Positions 47,270 through 58,243 of a stretch of 64,000 bases of DNA are shown here, in pieces (the stretch's first letter is position 1; every line of letters starts with the position of its first letter). Origin of the DNA: Neckera pumila (taxonomy: Eukaryota > Streptophyta > Bryopsida > Hypnales > Neckeraceae). The notes beneath the pieces are model-generated. The model did not search any database and had not been told where the DNA came from. It saw nothing but the letters and a program-made list of their open reading frames with translations. The position numbers and the translations under genes are program-made. The stretch is from contig OZ018415.1 of the NCBI GenBank assembly GCA_963969595.1, positions 10,230,001 through 10,294,000 of the forward strand. Direction: 5' to 3'.

Positions 47270-49058
47270 AGTGTCTCCTTTGTTACTAATGAAGGTGCGT
47301 AGTGTCTGTTTGGTAGTCATTTCAGGTTATATATATATATATAGTTTAGCAAAGATTTGTGCTGGTTTCCGAACCAAATCTTTTCATCTGCTGTCTGCAT
47401 ATCGCCGCTCTTATCAGTTGGAGTTTTTCGGAGCAAGCATTTTGAAAGTGTTGGATCTAAGATAGGGATATCCTAAATCGACACTCTTACGACTGAGCAT
47501 GGTTACTACTATTATCATCAGACTTGTCAAATTTCAACGGAGGTTCTTGTTTGCAAACTAAACAGGATTCCAGTGCACAAAAGAAGTGTCAATTGGATTT
47601 CGTATGCAAAGCTATCAAGGTCGATGTCCATTCTGACAGATGTTGAGGTGATGTACGGTACATCCAATCGATTAATATGTACCTATTGTGTATCTTTTAG
47701 CGCTTTTGGATCAGTGGCACTTTGGGTGACGCTTCCATGTTATCTTGTTTGCAAGTTCGATTGCAGAATGAAGTTTCATTGCATTGTGTTTTTTCATCAT
47801 ATTCTGGTTTGAACTTCAGACTCTGGTTCAGAGACAAGATTGCGGTGGTTTTCGATAACCCCAGCTCGCTTCCAGTCTTCGGGAGGAGGTGTTGAAGAGA
47901 AATCATCGTTTCCAGCACAGAATGAAATCTGAGCAGTTTCTCATGTCCTCAGTGTGTGAGCCGCGATGATTAGAATGGATGATCAGCTGCCTGGTTGAAA
48001 CTATCACAAAACATACAGAACATCTAAGTCTCTGAGCGGATTTTTTTAAGAATAAAAGGAAAGTAGTATTTTGGATCAAGGCAAATTGACAAAAGTCACT
48101 CGTGTGCTTGCACTGGGTAGCACATAGGGCGCTGGAAATTGACGAGATGAAGGATGATGGGCAGCTGTTTTACCTGACTGATGAATCGACCTGGGCAGGA
48201 AAAAGCTTCCACTAGCATTCACATTTATGTATTGATTATGACTGTTGAATCTGCGTCGCGGTAGATGGGATGGACAGGAAGCTTTGTTGGTGATGAGGAT
48301 GATGTCAGGCACCACACTTACTGAATCGTGCTGATATGACCAAAACACTATAGAAATATCTGAGACAATGTTTCCTGTTTCTGTAGTGAGGCGAGGTGTA
48401 AAGTATTACTAGTCTTGTTTTAGTTGTTGTGTTATGTCTACTTCTGTGGGCTTTGTGATGAGAACAAGTGTTTTGTGGCAGGCAGTGAGTTGGCAAAGTC
48501 TGTCTAAATCAAATTTCTGAGCCTAATGTCTGTGCTAGTTAAGCTTAATGGCGTCTCTGTTCTCTCCCAGTGATTAAACAAATTAACTGTTTCTGAAATT
48601 CAGTCTGGAGCAACTGGTTTTATTCAACATGAGTTGATCATCACTGTCTTTTTTCTTGGAGTTTGCTAGTGAATTGTTGGATGTGTGCGCTTTGATGATA
48701 CCGAAGTGTTTTGGACTACAGTTTCTGAATTGGAGAACCCGCTGTTGGCTGTCTCAGCTCTCATGAACTCTTTCTTTATGTGATGCTATTACAATCTGAT
48801 GGAGTAGCCTATGATTAAATATTTTATTTTTTCTGACTCTTCCTTTGGGAAGACTTGACGAAACATCCAAGCCTTCAGTCTTCAAAATGAAGGCTCATGC
48901 AGATTCATAGTCACAGTGGGTTTTTGTATTGAATGTTTTAGATTATTTCTGGACGGTGAGAGTTTATAAGGATTACATGTAATGTGTAACATAATCCAAT
49001 ATGACAAGTCCGTGTACCTGGAAGATGCTGGAAGGTAACTACACCTGAAATTGCACAA
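47270..49058 (+). other. Region downstream of the cyclophilin gene
   Basis: This stretch is largely free of the repeat families and of intermediate GC content. It probably contains the 3' UTR plus single-copy DNA. A (TA)n run lies at 47331-47342 and AATAAA at 48051-48056. Frames here (up to 98 codons) have no motifs. Confidence 0.35.
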
Positions 49059-49973
49059 TTAACCCCTAAATGTATTTGCCTATGTTTTCACCCAAAACGC
49101 TCCAAAACTGCCATTTTTAATACAAGTACCAAATTTTAGAAGAAAATCATTTTTGGACACATATAACTGTAAAATCTTGTAGTGCGTTGGTTTGAGAAAC
49201 ATGTGGAAAAAATTTCAGAATTTTTCACCGCATAGATTGCGAGATATTAGTATTGGAATTGGGAAAAATCCTTTTTTTGTCCCTGTGAAAATCTGGGCAG
49301 TTGCACTTCACAAGGTCACATTTGTATGAAAAATGTCCAAAATGGTGGTTACCCTTTGGATTCGTTTTTGAAGTCAAGTTGGTTGAAAAATTTAAGATCA
49401 TTTGGAATTGTACAACATATAGGAAAAAAATAGTAAGTAGAAAGAAGTAGAGATTGATTCAAAACATTGAATTGTTAAGAATTTAATTATGGAATTGAAA
49501 AATGCCAATCCTAATGGTTGTAATGTTGCAATAAACAATCTGCACCCAATGTTCTTATTTTTTTTCAAAAATATTGAAAATTGAGTTAAATAAAGGACTT
49601 CAAAGTTTATTTTAGAAGAGAGATTCCATAACTACCTGCAAACTAAAACTCCTCATAATTTTCATCTCATTAATAAAAATGGAATGATTTAAAGCTTTCT
49701 ATGTATATATAAACCTAAAGAACCAATTTCAAATTTTTATTACTTAAAAAGTGATTTTTAAAGAGTTTTTTGAGTTGCCCACCGAGCACTAAAAAATCAC
49801 ATATCATACAATAACTTTTTAACCATGCAATCAAAACTTATGAAAATTGTTGGGCCTTAAAGCTACTCCTTGGGAAAATATTGTGAGAAAATTTCAAAGA
49901 AAAAAAAAAAAAATAGTGAGCTGCCCAAAATTGCTATGTTGTCAAAATTGATGTTTGGGCATTTAGGAGTTAA
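49059..49973. mobile_element. TTAA element, divergent subfamily, 915 bp
   Basis: It begins TTAA-CCCCTAAATGTATTTGCC and ends GATGTTTGGGCATTTAGGAG-TTAA. Internally it is close to 35130-36070 (TTTTTAATACAAGTACCAAA, GTAGTGCGTTGGTTTGAGAA, GAATTTAATTATGGAATTGA). It sits inside another repeat whose parts at 49020-49058 and 49974-50130 match uninterrupted copies at 51150-51360 and 58660-58860. Non-coding. Confidence 0.8.
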
Positions 49974-52421
49974 GCATTCAACATGATTTTCACTATTATA
50001 TTGAATTTTTTTTGATAGGGTCCCATTGATAGTCAAAAAGGGATTTTAGATTCTCTTAGAATGCATTTTTTGGACACTGTATGAATAAACTATGAATTTT
50101 CAAAGTACTAAGAATAGATTTACCTAAAAGCAATCATAGAATGATATGAATAGTGAAAGTACATATTAGACAAGAATATCTAATGTGCAATTTTAGAAAG
50201 CCTGCAATTTTAAGTGTAGTTACCTTACTAGACTACAATAGGTAATGTGAGATTGGAATAACATGGTGGGCGCTGACTACAAGACTATAGTAGGTAATGT
50301 GAAAGCACATCCATACTAAGAGAAATAATGTGCCATGCCAAAGGAGTGGCCATTGGCTTTCATATTATAAAATGTAACCTCAATGTTGAATGGTTGGATA
50401 TTGGTCAATCATGCCCAATCATGGATCAAAAAAGAAGGTGCATCATGATTACTAGCCATTATCACAATGTTATATGGTTGAATCTTAGTCAACTATGTTC
50501 ATAAAGTGAATCATGATACTAAACAATAGTTATTCAATGAGAGATGGTTAGATGTTATCAGAATTTGATGTAGAAATTGAGGTCATATTAATTGTTCTAC
50601 CCCAATGGTAGAATTTTTTATGTAGAAACAATTACAATGATCTTATGACGACAAAGGTAGTTATCATTACAATACCATTCCATTCCATTAAAGTCATGAT
50701 AAGGTCATGGTAATTATTATTTCCTTCATGACAAAGGTAATGTTATCATTATGTAATAGGTCATGATTATTATATTACCATTCTAACAAGGTCATGATGA
50801 ACTTATGATAAGGTCACAAGTAAAGGTAATATTTCATTACCATTACAAAAGATTTCAAGCCTCAACAAGACTGCGAGTGCGTGATTTTCGGCACCCGTGG
50901 GGTGTATGGGAGTTTTATTTATTTATTTACTTAATGAAAAAAATATTAAAAAAAATCAATTTGACGTGGCACTGATAGCGCTGACGTGGTCAAAATGCGA
51001 CCATGTCACATTTCAAATTTTCAATTTATTTATTTTTATTTTTATTTTCCATAATATCATCATGGGTGGATAAGGCTTAGCGGCCTTGTTGAGGTCTCAA
51101 ATTTTTTGTAATGCTTTATCATAAAGGAATAATATCAATTAAATTCTATACAAGGTAACTACACCTCGAACTACACCTGAAATCACATAAACAATTCAAT
51201 TAGGTTTCCATTATCATATTAAAAGTCTTTTTGTGGAGTTGTTGTTAGTTAAAAGTAGATTTTAGATTCTCGTACAATCCAATTTTTGATTACCAAATGA
51301 ATAAACTACAAATTTTTGAAGTATTGAAAATAGATGTTTTTAAAAATGACCATAAACTTTCATGAGTAGCAGGAGTACATTCTAGGCAAGAGTGGAGATT
51401 GATTAGTTTTAGAAAGCGACCAAAATTAGGTAGTTACAGTATCTAATAGTAGAAGAGGGTTAATTGTGGAAAGCAAGTGTATAAATTAAACTTCCATGTT
51501 AGATTTTGAGAGGTCCATGTCATTCTAAACCCATTATAAGATGACATGTGCTTTTTTGACAATTTAATTAATTTATGTTAAATTTGACTTTCATGGAGAG
51601 TATTGGTATATCCATTCAATTGGGTGGATCGTAAAAAGTTTATAAGTGGAATTTCATCCCTATCCTTTTAGGATTTTGGTTGTGTCCTCAATTAGTTGGG
51701 TAATTGGAAATTCTCAATTTTTTTTATTTTGAGCCTTTTAGGATTTTTGGCTTGAAAATTGTGGTAATGAATTTGAATATTGTGTGTATTGGAAGGAATT
51801 AGAACATGATGAACTTTCACCACAATAGGAATTTCAAAATGTTTATTATGTATTTTTATAATCATACAAATAACATGATTGAATTCATTGATGTATGAAA
51901 TTGACCTTTTTCAAATAACCTTGAAAGTGCCAAAATATTATCCAATAATAAAGATCTTGGTTGGTCAATCCAATTGGATTTAGAGCTTGGAATGAATTTA
52001 ATCCTTAAGTGCCCAAAGTCCAAATATTTTATCATGGTGTTGTAAGTCAATATTTTCATCCAAATGATTTTTCATTCATTCAAAGTAATATGTGAATTTT
52101 AGAAAGATAACCTTTCTATATAACTAATTGGATAGAATCAAGATAAATGTAATATTTTTGTTTAAGGATATAAACAAAAATGTACAATTTTTTATAAAAA
52201 GATTAAGCTGTTAAAGGATTAATGTGCATAGTTTAAATGATGTTCTTTTGGAATGAAATTGGACTAGGATTAGAATAAGGTCCTATCTTGTTGTCATGAC
52301 ATTGGCATCTTTCTATTCTAAAAAGATTCTAAAGAGATTCAGCCTTAGATAAACTATGATGCAAGTGCATTTAATGGACAATTAGTATACTAGATGAATA
52401 CAACATTCTAACAAATCATTA
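49974..52421. other. AT-rich intergenic DNA with repeat family E
   Basis: Family E is seen at 49974-50130 and 51150-51360 (AAGGTAACTACACCTGAA, TTTTAGATTCTC, ATGAATAAACTA, AGTACTAAGAATAGAT) and in reverse at 58660-58860. A patch rich in GTAATATTACC/ATGACCTTATG words (50600-50850) recurs at 58870-58985. No gene is supported. Confidence 0.4.
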
Positions 52422-52666
52422 CACAAAATAGTGAAATTAGGTTGCCTTACCTGAGATTAATTGCCTCATGGATCAATGCTTGTTCTACATGGAGGTGCAT
52501 GCCACTCTCTGAACCAAGCCTTGAACTAAGCCTTGAACTGGTGCACAAATCTATGCCATACACATGGCTTTGAATCGAATGCGTCATTGTACAAAAGCAG
52601 TGAATATTTCTACAGTGTAGACGGTTGAGAAATTAGTGTAGAGCAACCTAATTTCACTCATTTGTG
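52422..52666. mobile_element. TA-flanked MITE (family F), copy 2
   Basis: It begins CACAAAATAGTGAAATTAGG and ends with the inverse AACCTAATTTCACTCATTTG then TG, flanked by TA (52420-52421 and 52667-52668). The interior is the inverse of 14739-14993, with ATTGCCTCATGGATCAATGC, CTTGTTCTACATGGAGG and GTGCACAAATCTATGCCATA. It contains a short tandem of AAGCCTTGAACT. Confidence 0.7.
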
Positions 52667-52768
52667 TATTTTATGTAGGACAAAATTGGGGCCTTTAGAA
52701 GGCCCTCACCATCGTTCACAAATGTGGCTAATTTTGCTCCATTGCTACTTAAATTTTTTTGGAGCTAA

Positions 52769-53006
52769 CACTATAAGAAACCCATGTTTTTTGGGATGTT
52801 TTCACGATTTTTTGGAATGCATTTTTGTGGACATTAAATAAAACAATCCATGTTTTTATATCAACAATGATGCTCAAAAAAACATCTTGATGTTTAATTG
52901 AACATCATTGTTAACATAAAAACATGGGTTGTTTTATTTAATGTCCACAAAAATGCATTCCAAAAAATAGTGAAAGCATCCCAAAAAACATGACTTTCTT
53001 ATAGTA
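52769..53006. mobile_element. Palindromic CACTA-type MITE, 238 bp
   Basis: It starts CACTATAAGAAACCCATG and ends CATGACTTTCTTATAGTA; the final base has drifted from G. Arms pair throughout (CATTTTTGTGGACATTAAAT against ATTTAATGTCCACAAAAATG). Flanking trinucleotides are TAA and CAA, a decayed duplication. It is the same length as, and the same family as, the element at 54176-54413. Confidence 0.75.
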
Positions 53007-53694
53007 CAAAAGTATACTAGAAAAATCCTTGAAAAAATTAAATTTTAGTCAAGATTGCAACAAACTCTAGAATTTGGTAGCCAATGTGCAACTTACTCTA
53101 CATTGGAATTTGCATCTATTTTGTTAGTTTTGTATTATAGTACTCTCAATAATCCTTTAATACTTGCAAAATCCTATCTTTTCTATTTTTTTTAATACTA
53201 CTCATTCTCAAGCAGGGATTTTAAATTTGGCAAAGAAAACCCAATTTGCACTCAGGAAACCTTGCTGGCAAACCCCTTTAGCAAAAAACACACGTTAAAT
53301 GGATGTTTCTTCGCCACACAGGCATCGGGACTCATACCTAGACGGCCACCCATGCACCAGTCTAGAGGAAATATAAGGTTGAGTTTGCCCGAGATATCCG
53401 GCGTGGGCTTCCAGTTGGCTCCAGGTTTGCCACTGCAGTTTTCCTAATCCTAATGGATTGCCAGTTGCTGCATTTGCAACAACTTCCACTTTGCCTGTTT
53501 GGGCGCTCCATTAATTTTGTTGCTTGCCATGTTTGGCTTCATTGAGCCATATTATCGCCAGTCTTTGCACTCAAACGCCTTGCCTATTTGCTGTCATGGT
53601 TTGAGGGCATAGGGTTGGGTGTACGCAATGGATGTGCATTAGTGACCACTACGCTGATCAGTTTTGTTGTGTTTGATTGCAAGAGTAGAGCAGA

Positions 53695-54175
53695 AATGGA
53701 AATGAATGAAGAAGCGCCGTTTGCGGTATGTAATTTCTCCACTCGGCACTGGTGCATATACATTGCGAGTTCTGTTATTTTACAATCGCAAGTTGTTTTT
53801 TGCTCTCCTCTTGTGTTTTGCTGATTTGGGTTTTCAAAATTGGGGCTTTAATTGCTGTCAATCGGAATGGATTTGGATTCTAGTGATGAGGGATTTGTTA
53901 GGCCTTTGACAAACAAGGTAGAGCGGAATGCAATGTTGGCAACAAAATTGAAGAAGGCTGCCAAGAAGATTGCCCGAGATGCACTGGTCGCCGCACGCAA
54001 TGAGAAGAAGGTGCTTTTGGTGGAGAATGCACGACAGAAAGCAGCTCGTAAGGCAATTTTGCAATCATATTTTGTAAGCTCGCGCGGGTCTAGCCCTGGG
54101 CAACCTCTTGCAATGGTACTCGATAGCTACTTCCCGAATGTATTAGGAGCATCAGTCACTCCAAATCGCAACAAA
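53695..54175 (+). pseudogene. 5' remnant of the FCP1-like gene relic
   Basis: A short frame MEMNEEAPFA (53695-53724) runs into GTATGTAA, a good donor. After AT-rich intron-like sequence, an open frame at 53866 encodes MDLDSSDEGFVRPLTNKVER followed by a long Lys/Ala/Arg-rich segment (KLKKAAKKIARDALVAARNE and onward), probably helical or coiled, then SYFPNVLGASV. The frame is cut at 54175 by a CACTA-type MITE, whose first bases supply the apparent last residues and stop. Linking this piece to the FCP1-domain part is inference from proximity, strand and similar GC content. Confidence 0.45.
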
Positions 54176-54413
54176 CACTATAAGAAACCCACGTTTTAGG
54201 TGACGTTAACGTAACCTAAGCAGACGCATTTTTGTGGACGCAAAATAAAACAACTTATGTTTTTATGTCAATACTAACATCCAATGTAATATTTGGATGT
54301 TACATTGGATGTTATTATTGACATAAAAACACAAGTTGTTTTATTTTGCGTCCACAAAAATGCGTCTGCTTAGGTTTTGCTAACGTCACCTAAAACGCGG
54401 GTTTCTTACAGTG
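54176..54413. mobile_element. Palindromic CACTA-type MITE, 238 bp, inside a gene relic
   Basis: Ends are CACTATAAGAAACCCACG and CGCGGGTTTCTTACAGTG, with a perfect AAA duplication (54173-54175 and 54414-54416). Arms pair along the whole length (CAGACGCATTTTTGTGGACG against CGTCCACAAAAATGCGTCTG) around a centre near 54297. The tight arm match suggests a fairly recent insertion. Non-coding. Confidence 0.88.
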
Positions 54414-54648
54414 AAATGACAGTGACCTTCACTCTGGAATACTGGACAAGCCAGTCATTGTAAAGAGGATCTTGAAGTTCAATTTCATCCAGTCTTCATC
54501 TCTCAGTCGCAGCCGCAACTGCCAAATAACTCAAGTACTGCCATATAACGTTGTCATGTGCAATTATGGAAGTGCAGTTGCGGTATAGTCGTTCCGGACG
54601 GGTATAAATGACTCCCCAGTCATATACACCCCCAATTTCTTGTAGTGA
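54414..54648. other. Segment ending in a CACTA-type terminus
   Basis: The right edge reads CCCAATTTCTTGTAGTG, the inverse of CACTACAAGAAA, a CACTA-type end; a matching left end was not found. An inner hairpin pairs GCCGCAACTGC (54512-54522) with GCAGTTGCGG (54573-54582). It may be the 3' fragment of a second, older CACTA element next to the intact MITE. Confidence 0.35.
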
Positions 54649-55317
54649 AGGAGAGCCGGCTGGGTGGATCCCGTGGAATGGCTAGTTCCAAGAAGTGAAT
54701 GGGATTCCTTGGAGGTGGAAGACCCTCTCCAAAGCAGCACACCTATTTGTCGGGGGTCTTTGGCCTCGACTGGGGACAGGCGGACCGTGACTCCAATCTC
54801 CAAGAAGCGCGATCCTCGTAAGAGGGCCAAGGAGGACTCTCCGAAGAAGGAGTCGGAGGTGTCCCAATTGGTAAGTATAATTATGGAGGAACGTGACGAC
54901 AGAAAGAGGCAGCGTGTGGACGACAGAGAGGACTTGAAGATGATGATGGTGCTGGTAGCACAAGCAGTCTTCTCCAAAATGCATTCTCAGAACCCCGCGC
55001 CACTACAGATGAGAATGCCAGAGATCTCTGCAGGCCAGCAGCTTTTCTTGGACGAACAACCGCACGGGTTAGGAGATAGTGTGAAACACATTCCTCAGGG
55101 GTCCGCGAACCTGTCGCAGACGGCAATGACTTCACAGGGAACTCCTGACACTCGAATGCCGAACTCTATTCATGAGGTCCTAAAAGCAGCGATCGAGTTG
55201 ACGTAGGAAGAGAGGTCAGTTGAGGAGACCCAAGAAGAAAATCTGGTCAGTCTGACTCAAGACGAGAGTGCGGCCGACCAAGATCATTCCCAGGACCTCA
55301 TGATTGAGGAACCTGCA
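54649..55317 (+). pseudogene. Charged middle exon of the FCP1-like gene relic
   Basis: An open frame encodes about 180 residues up to TAG at 55204-55206 and then continues in the same frame for 37 more codons (EERSVEETQEENL...). It is rich in Arg, Lys, Glu and Asp (KKRDPRKRAKEDSPKKESE, MEERDDRKRQRVDDREDLK). It has no recognised fold and looks like a disordered, basic, perhaps nuclear-targeted region. A GT follows at 55318, so an exon end is possible. Whether it belongs to the same ancestral gene as the FCP1 domain is uncertain. Confidence 0.4.
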
Positions 55318-55584
55318 GGTTGTTCTTAGTGACCTCTCATGCCTACAATTCAACTCAACCCGAGTTGAACCTGCTTCCCGGTTTTTGTCCGTTCCATGAA
55401 TGTGCTGCGCAGTTATAGCTAGATAGATGGTCGAGAACTCGAGAGCTTTTTTTGATAATGTATACAATATGTAAATTTTTTCTCATAATGAGATTCGGTA
55501 ATAAACTTTTTTCCTTACAAAATATTTCTCGTGTAAACTTGTACAACCACAAGCCCAATCATTGTCCACAATGCTCTCCCCCAG

Positions 55585-55857
55585 ACCTCCTCTGCTGCAT
55601 TCAAGTCTGCTGCTGAGTCTTGTCCGGATTGTATCTACAATGAGTCATTATGCCCTTATGATGATTTGCTGTTAGACTTAGATGCAGTCCATCCTTCGCC
55701 TGGTTTGGAAGTGACAAAAGATGGTGTTCCTGAGGCTAACAAGGAGACCGTCAATGAAGGTATTCTTGACGAGGCACTTTTGGATTTGGACATCCCTGCT
55801 TCCAAGACGTTGGCTAACGTATGCCTTGATTCTCCCATTGCGGTGGATGCAGATCCT
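55585..55857 (+). pseudogene. Acidic exon of the FCP1-like gene relic (splice sites intact)
   Basis: Exactly 91 codons are open between a pyrimidine-rich acceptor (CTCTCCCCCAG) and a consensus donor (GTAAGT at 55858). The peptide begins TSSAAFKSAAESCPDCIYNE and continues with repeated acidic/Leu motifs (LLLDLDAVHPSPGLE, EALLDLDIPAS). No domain is recognised; the Asp/Leu repeats could bind partner proteins. The preserved frame and splice signals contrast with the damaged exon that follows. Confidence 0.5.
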
Positions 55858-55969
55858 GTAAGTACTCATGCATTTTTTATTTGAAATGGTTCTAGTAATG
55901 GTTCGTCAGTCCCTCGGTGTCTTCCCTCTTTTACAGTGCGACTAGTTTTTCTTTCATTCTTTTCTTTAG

Positions 55970-56954
55970 TATTCAAAATGTGCTGGACAATGCAGTGGTT
56001 TAACTGTCTGCACATTTTGTTGTAATTCCTGAGCATGTTAGCAGTGAGGCATGCGTTTCGAGAAGCGAGGTGGAGGATTGAGTCCTCCCCCCATTTACAT
56101 CCGGGGTGACTCAGAAATGGCTCCATGTCGTCCTGGATTTGAATGGGGTTCTATGCGCCTGTGAGGATAAGAGGTATCATATGAGAGAAGGAAGATACGC
56201 CAAACCCGATGAAGAATTTCCAGACTTAGAATCGTTCATCTGTGGGGTCAAGAAAGTCACAATTTGATCCCACTGCCTTACTATTCTTCGGGAGTTGTCG
56301 AAGGTCAAGAACTTGTCCGTGTGGAGTTCTATAAAGAGGTTCACAGCCATGCAGGTGTGCAATTATCTCTTCAAAGTTTAGATCCGCCGTTACATGTCTT
56401 CGGACAAGAGCAATGCGACGTGCTGAAGTGCAAGACCAGAAATGGAAAGATAGGCAATTACAAGGTTAAGGGGACAAACAAGGACTTGTTTCTAAAACCA
56501 CTGGAGAAGTTGTTTTGAATGAGCGATTCAATGTTCTCGACAGAAAATACAGTCATAGTGGACGACAGTCCTGCGAAGCATGTAATTAATCACCCAAAGA
56601 ATGTGATCCTCTTTGAGCCATGGCCATATCTGGGTGATAGAACGACGGATGGGATCCTCATAGATCATCTTTTGCCCTATATCCAATGCTTGCACTTGGA
56701 TAGGCCCTTGGAATTGTATCCCTTTCGGAGAGATAATATTTTTGGGCGCTTGCACCTATTTAACAAAGAAGACACAACTAAGTATAGGGAGCTCATGGAT
56801 GCCGTCAAGTACTCCAATACTGTATTCTCTGAGTGGAATGTGAGGAACCCCAATTATACATCAATCTTTGAAGAATCTCGGAGAGCCTAGCACAGAAAGG
56901 TGGAAGTAGAGGAATTCTATATGTTGTTCTATCACAAGTCGGAGTCGCGATGAC
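55970..56954 (+). pseudogene. FCP1/NLI-interacting-factor phosphatase domain, broken
   Basis: This piece carries a HAD-superfamily FCP1-homology domain. WLHVVLDLNGVLC (56118-56158) contains the first catalytic motif as DLNGVL, replacing the usual DxDxT; the second acidic residue is Asn here. Farther on come VFGQEQC, KDLFLKPLEKLF, and the third motif VIVDDSPAKHV (56552-56584), then NVILFEPWPYLGD and LLPYIQCLHLD. Damage: a frameshift near 56000-56018, TGA at 56079-56081, TGA at 56265-56267 with a frame change, TGA at 56516-56518 and TAG at 56888-56890. The segment between motifs one and three is shortened. An acceptor TTTTCTTTAG precedes 55970. Family members dephosphorylate the RNA polymerase II C-terminal tail or other proteins; this copy can hardly be functional. 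Confidence 0.7.
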
Positions 56955-57051
56955 GGGGACTATGGTATGAATTCATATTTGATTGCCTGTATGTAATATT
57001 TGTGTCTAGACAAACGTTGTTTTAACAATGGTTTCTAATTTGTGTCTCTAG

Positions 57052-57402
57052 GCTTCTTTGCGTGCTACTTCGGTACCTCAAATTGATTCCCCCAGCAAGT
57101 GTGTTGCTTTTGCTGATTCCTTCTCTGATTATGGACAGTTCGCCCTATTGCAAGGCGGATTTGGACACATTATGTTTTCCGCGGCCACCGTACAGTCGAC
57201 AATGGATTTATCGACAAAGCCCGTTGATGACGGGGTTGTCGACAGTCCTCCAAATGGAGGAAAGCGGCCTCAAACAGTGTGGTCGCCTTCTCCACTCAAA
57301 CGGCATCATCAACCCACTTTGCCCCACCATTGCCCGGAGATGAATGTTGTCACTCCAAGAAAGCTGTACGAGGAAGGAATAAACGTGGTGCCTACCCATG
57401 AG
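57052..57402 (+). pseudogene. Downstream exon of the FCP1-like gene relic (open)
   Basis: 117 codons lie between acceptor TTGTGTCTCTAG and a possible donor GTATAG, phase 0 at both ends. The peptide (ASLRATSVPQIDSPSKC..., then SPPNGGKRPQTVWSPSPLKR and MNVVTPRKLYEEG) has a basic Ser/Pro-rich core like a linear-motif or nuclear-signal region. No known domain. If the donor is not used, translation ends at TAG 57406-57408. Confidence 0.45.
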
Positions 57403-57528
57403 GTATAGGTTTTTGCTCTTTGCAGTTTAACAATGTAACATGTGTTCTACAAATGTCTGCCATATGTCTTGGAATCTCATTCTAATGTTGGGTTTCATTT
57501 GTTCATCCAAGGTGATGTCATATTACAG

Positions 57529-57867
57529 AAGTCCATTGCCATCCGTGCCAATAGTTTAAGTGAACTCTCCCCTTCTAATTATAAATACAAAGAGCGGCCT
57601 TCGACATCTAACGCCGCCCACTGTATTTTGCCAAAGTGCAATTCTCTAGGGGTTGTGCGACGGCACTACAAGTCACATGATGTTAATCCTATTCCAATCC
57701 ACTTAGGTCATTGTTTGTGGGATGCTTGGGAGGAATGGGAGGAGAGATCCTTGAAGAAGCAACGATTTGAGATTGCAAGCCAGAGATTGTCAAAAAATAC
57801 TGGATACAGTCGAGGGCCTGAGTTATTGGCAGCATTGAAAAAATTGAAGAGTAGGACACACTCATAG
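57529..57867 (+). pseudogene. Last exon of the FCP1-like gene relic (open)
   Basis: An uninterrupted frame of 112 codons follows the acceptor ATATTACAG and ends at TAG 57865-57867. An alternative acceptor, CATCCAAG, lies at 57504-57511. Residues include HCILPKCNSLGVVRRHYKSH, a possible zinc-binding Cys/His cluster, and a charged Trp-rich end (LWDAWEEWEERSLKKQR). I do not recognise the domain. Its intactness leaves open that part of this locus is still expressed. Confidence 0.45.
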
Positions 57868-58000
57868 CTATTGTAGGTTCAATAGGGTAGTTCTCTTGAA
57901 GAGAAAGTAAATATTGAAATGTTTTAGAACATTACCAAACTTCAAACACCATATTCATTGAAATGGATGTTGGAAGAATGAAATTCACAAAAAGATGGCG

Positions 58001-58243
58001 GCAGCAATGTATTTGAACCACTTTAGTCAATAGCAGAGACAAAATCAAGGAAGGAAAGAGCAAAGAAATTTTAGAACCAAACTCTTCCACCACACTTGAG
58101 AAGGATTCTCATAGGCTGTGTTTTTTACAGTGTAGTGTGTGAGAATTCATCTCAAGGGAGATGGTAGAGTTTGGTTCTACGATTTCCGTGCTTTTCCTTT
58201 CCTGAATTCGTCTTTATTGTTGACTAAAGTGCTATTGCTGTCC
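58001..58243. repeat. Foldback element directly downstream of the gene relic
   Basis: The arms pair as GCAGCAATGTATTTGAACCA-CTTTAGTCAA against TTGACTAAAG-TGCTATTGCTG, and as TTAGAACCAAACTCTTCCAC against GTAGAGTTTGGTTCTA; the centre is near 58115-58135. The arms are imperfect, so it is an older MITE-like insertion. Target duplication is not resolved. Confidence 0.6.

Noticed and set aside
54649..55317. Intact nuclear protein gene of about 180 residues
   Set aside because: The frame begins right after a transposon end, continues beyond an in-frame TAG, and has only low-complexity charged sequence; treated as part of a relic.
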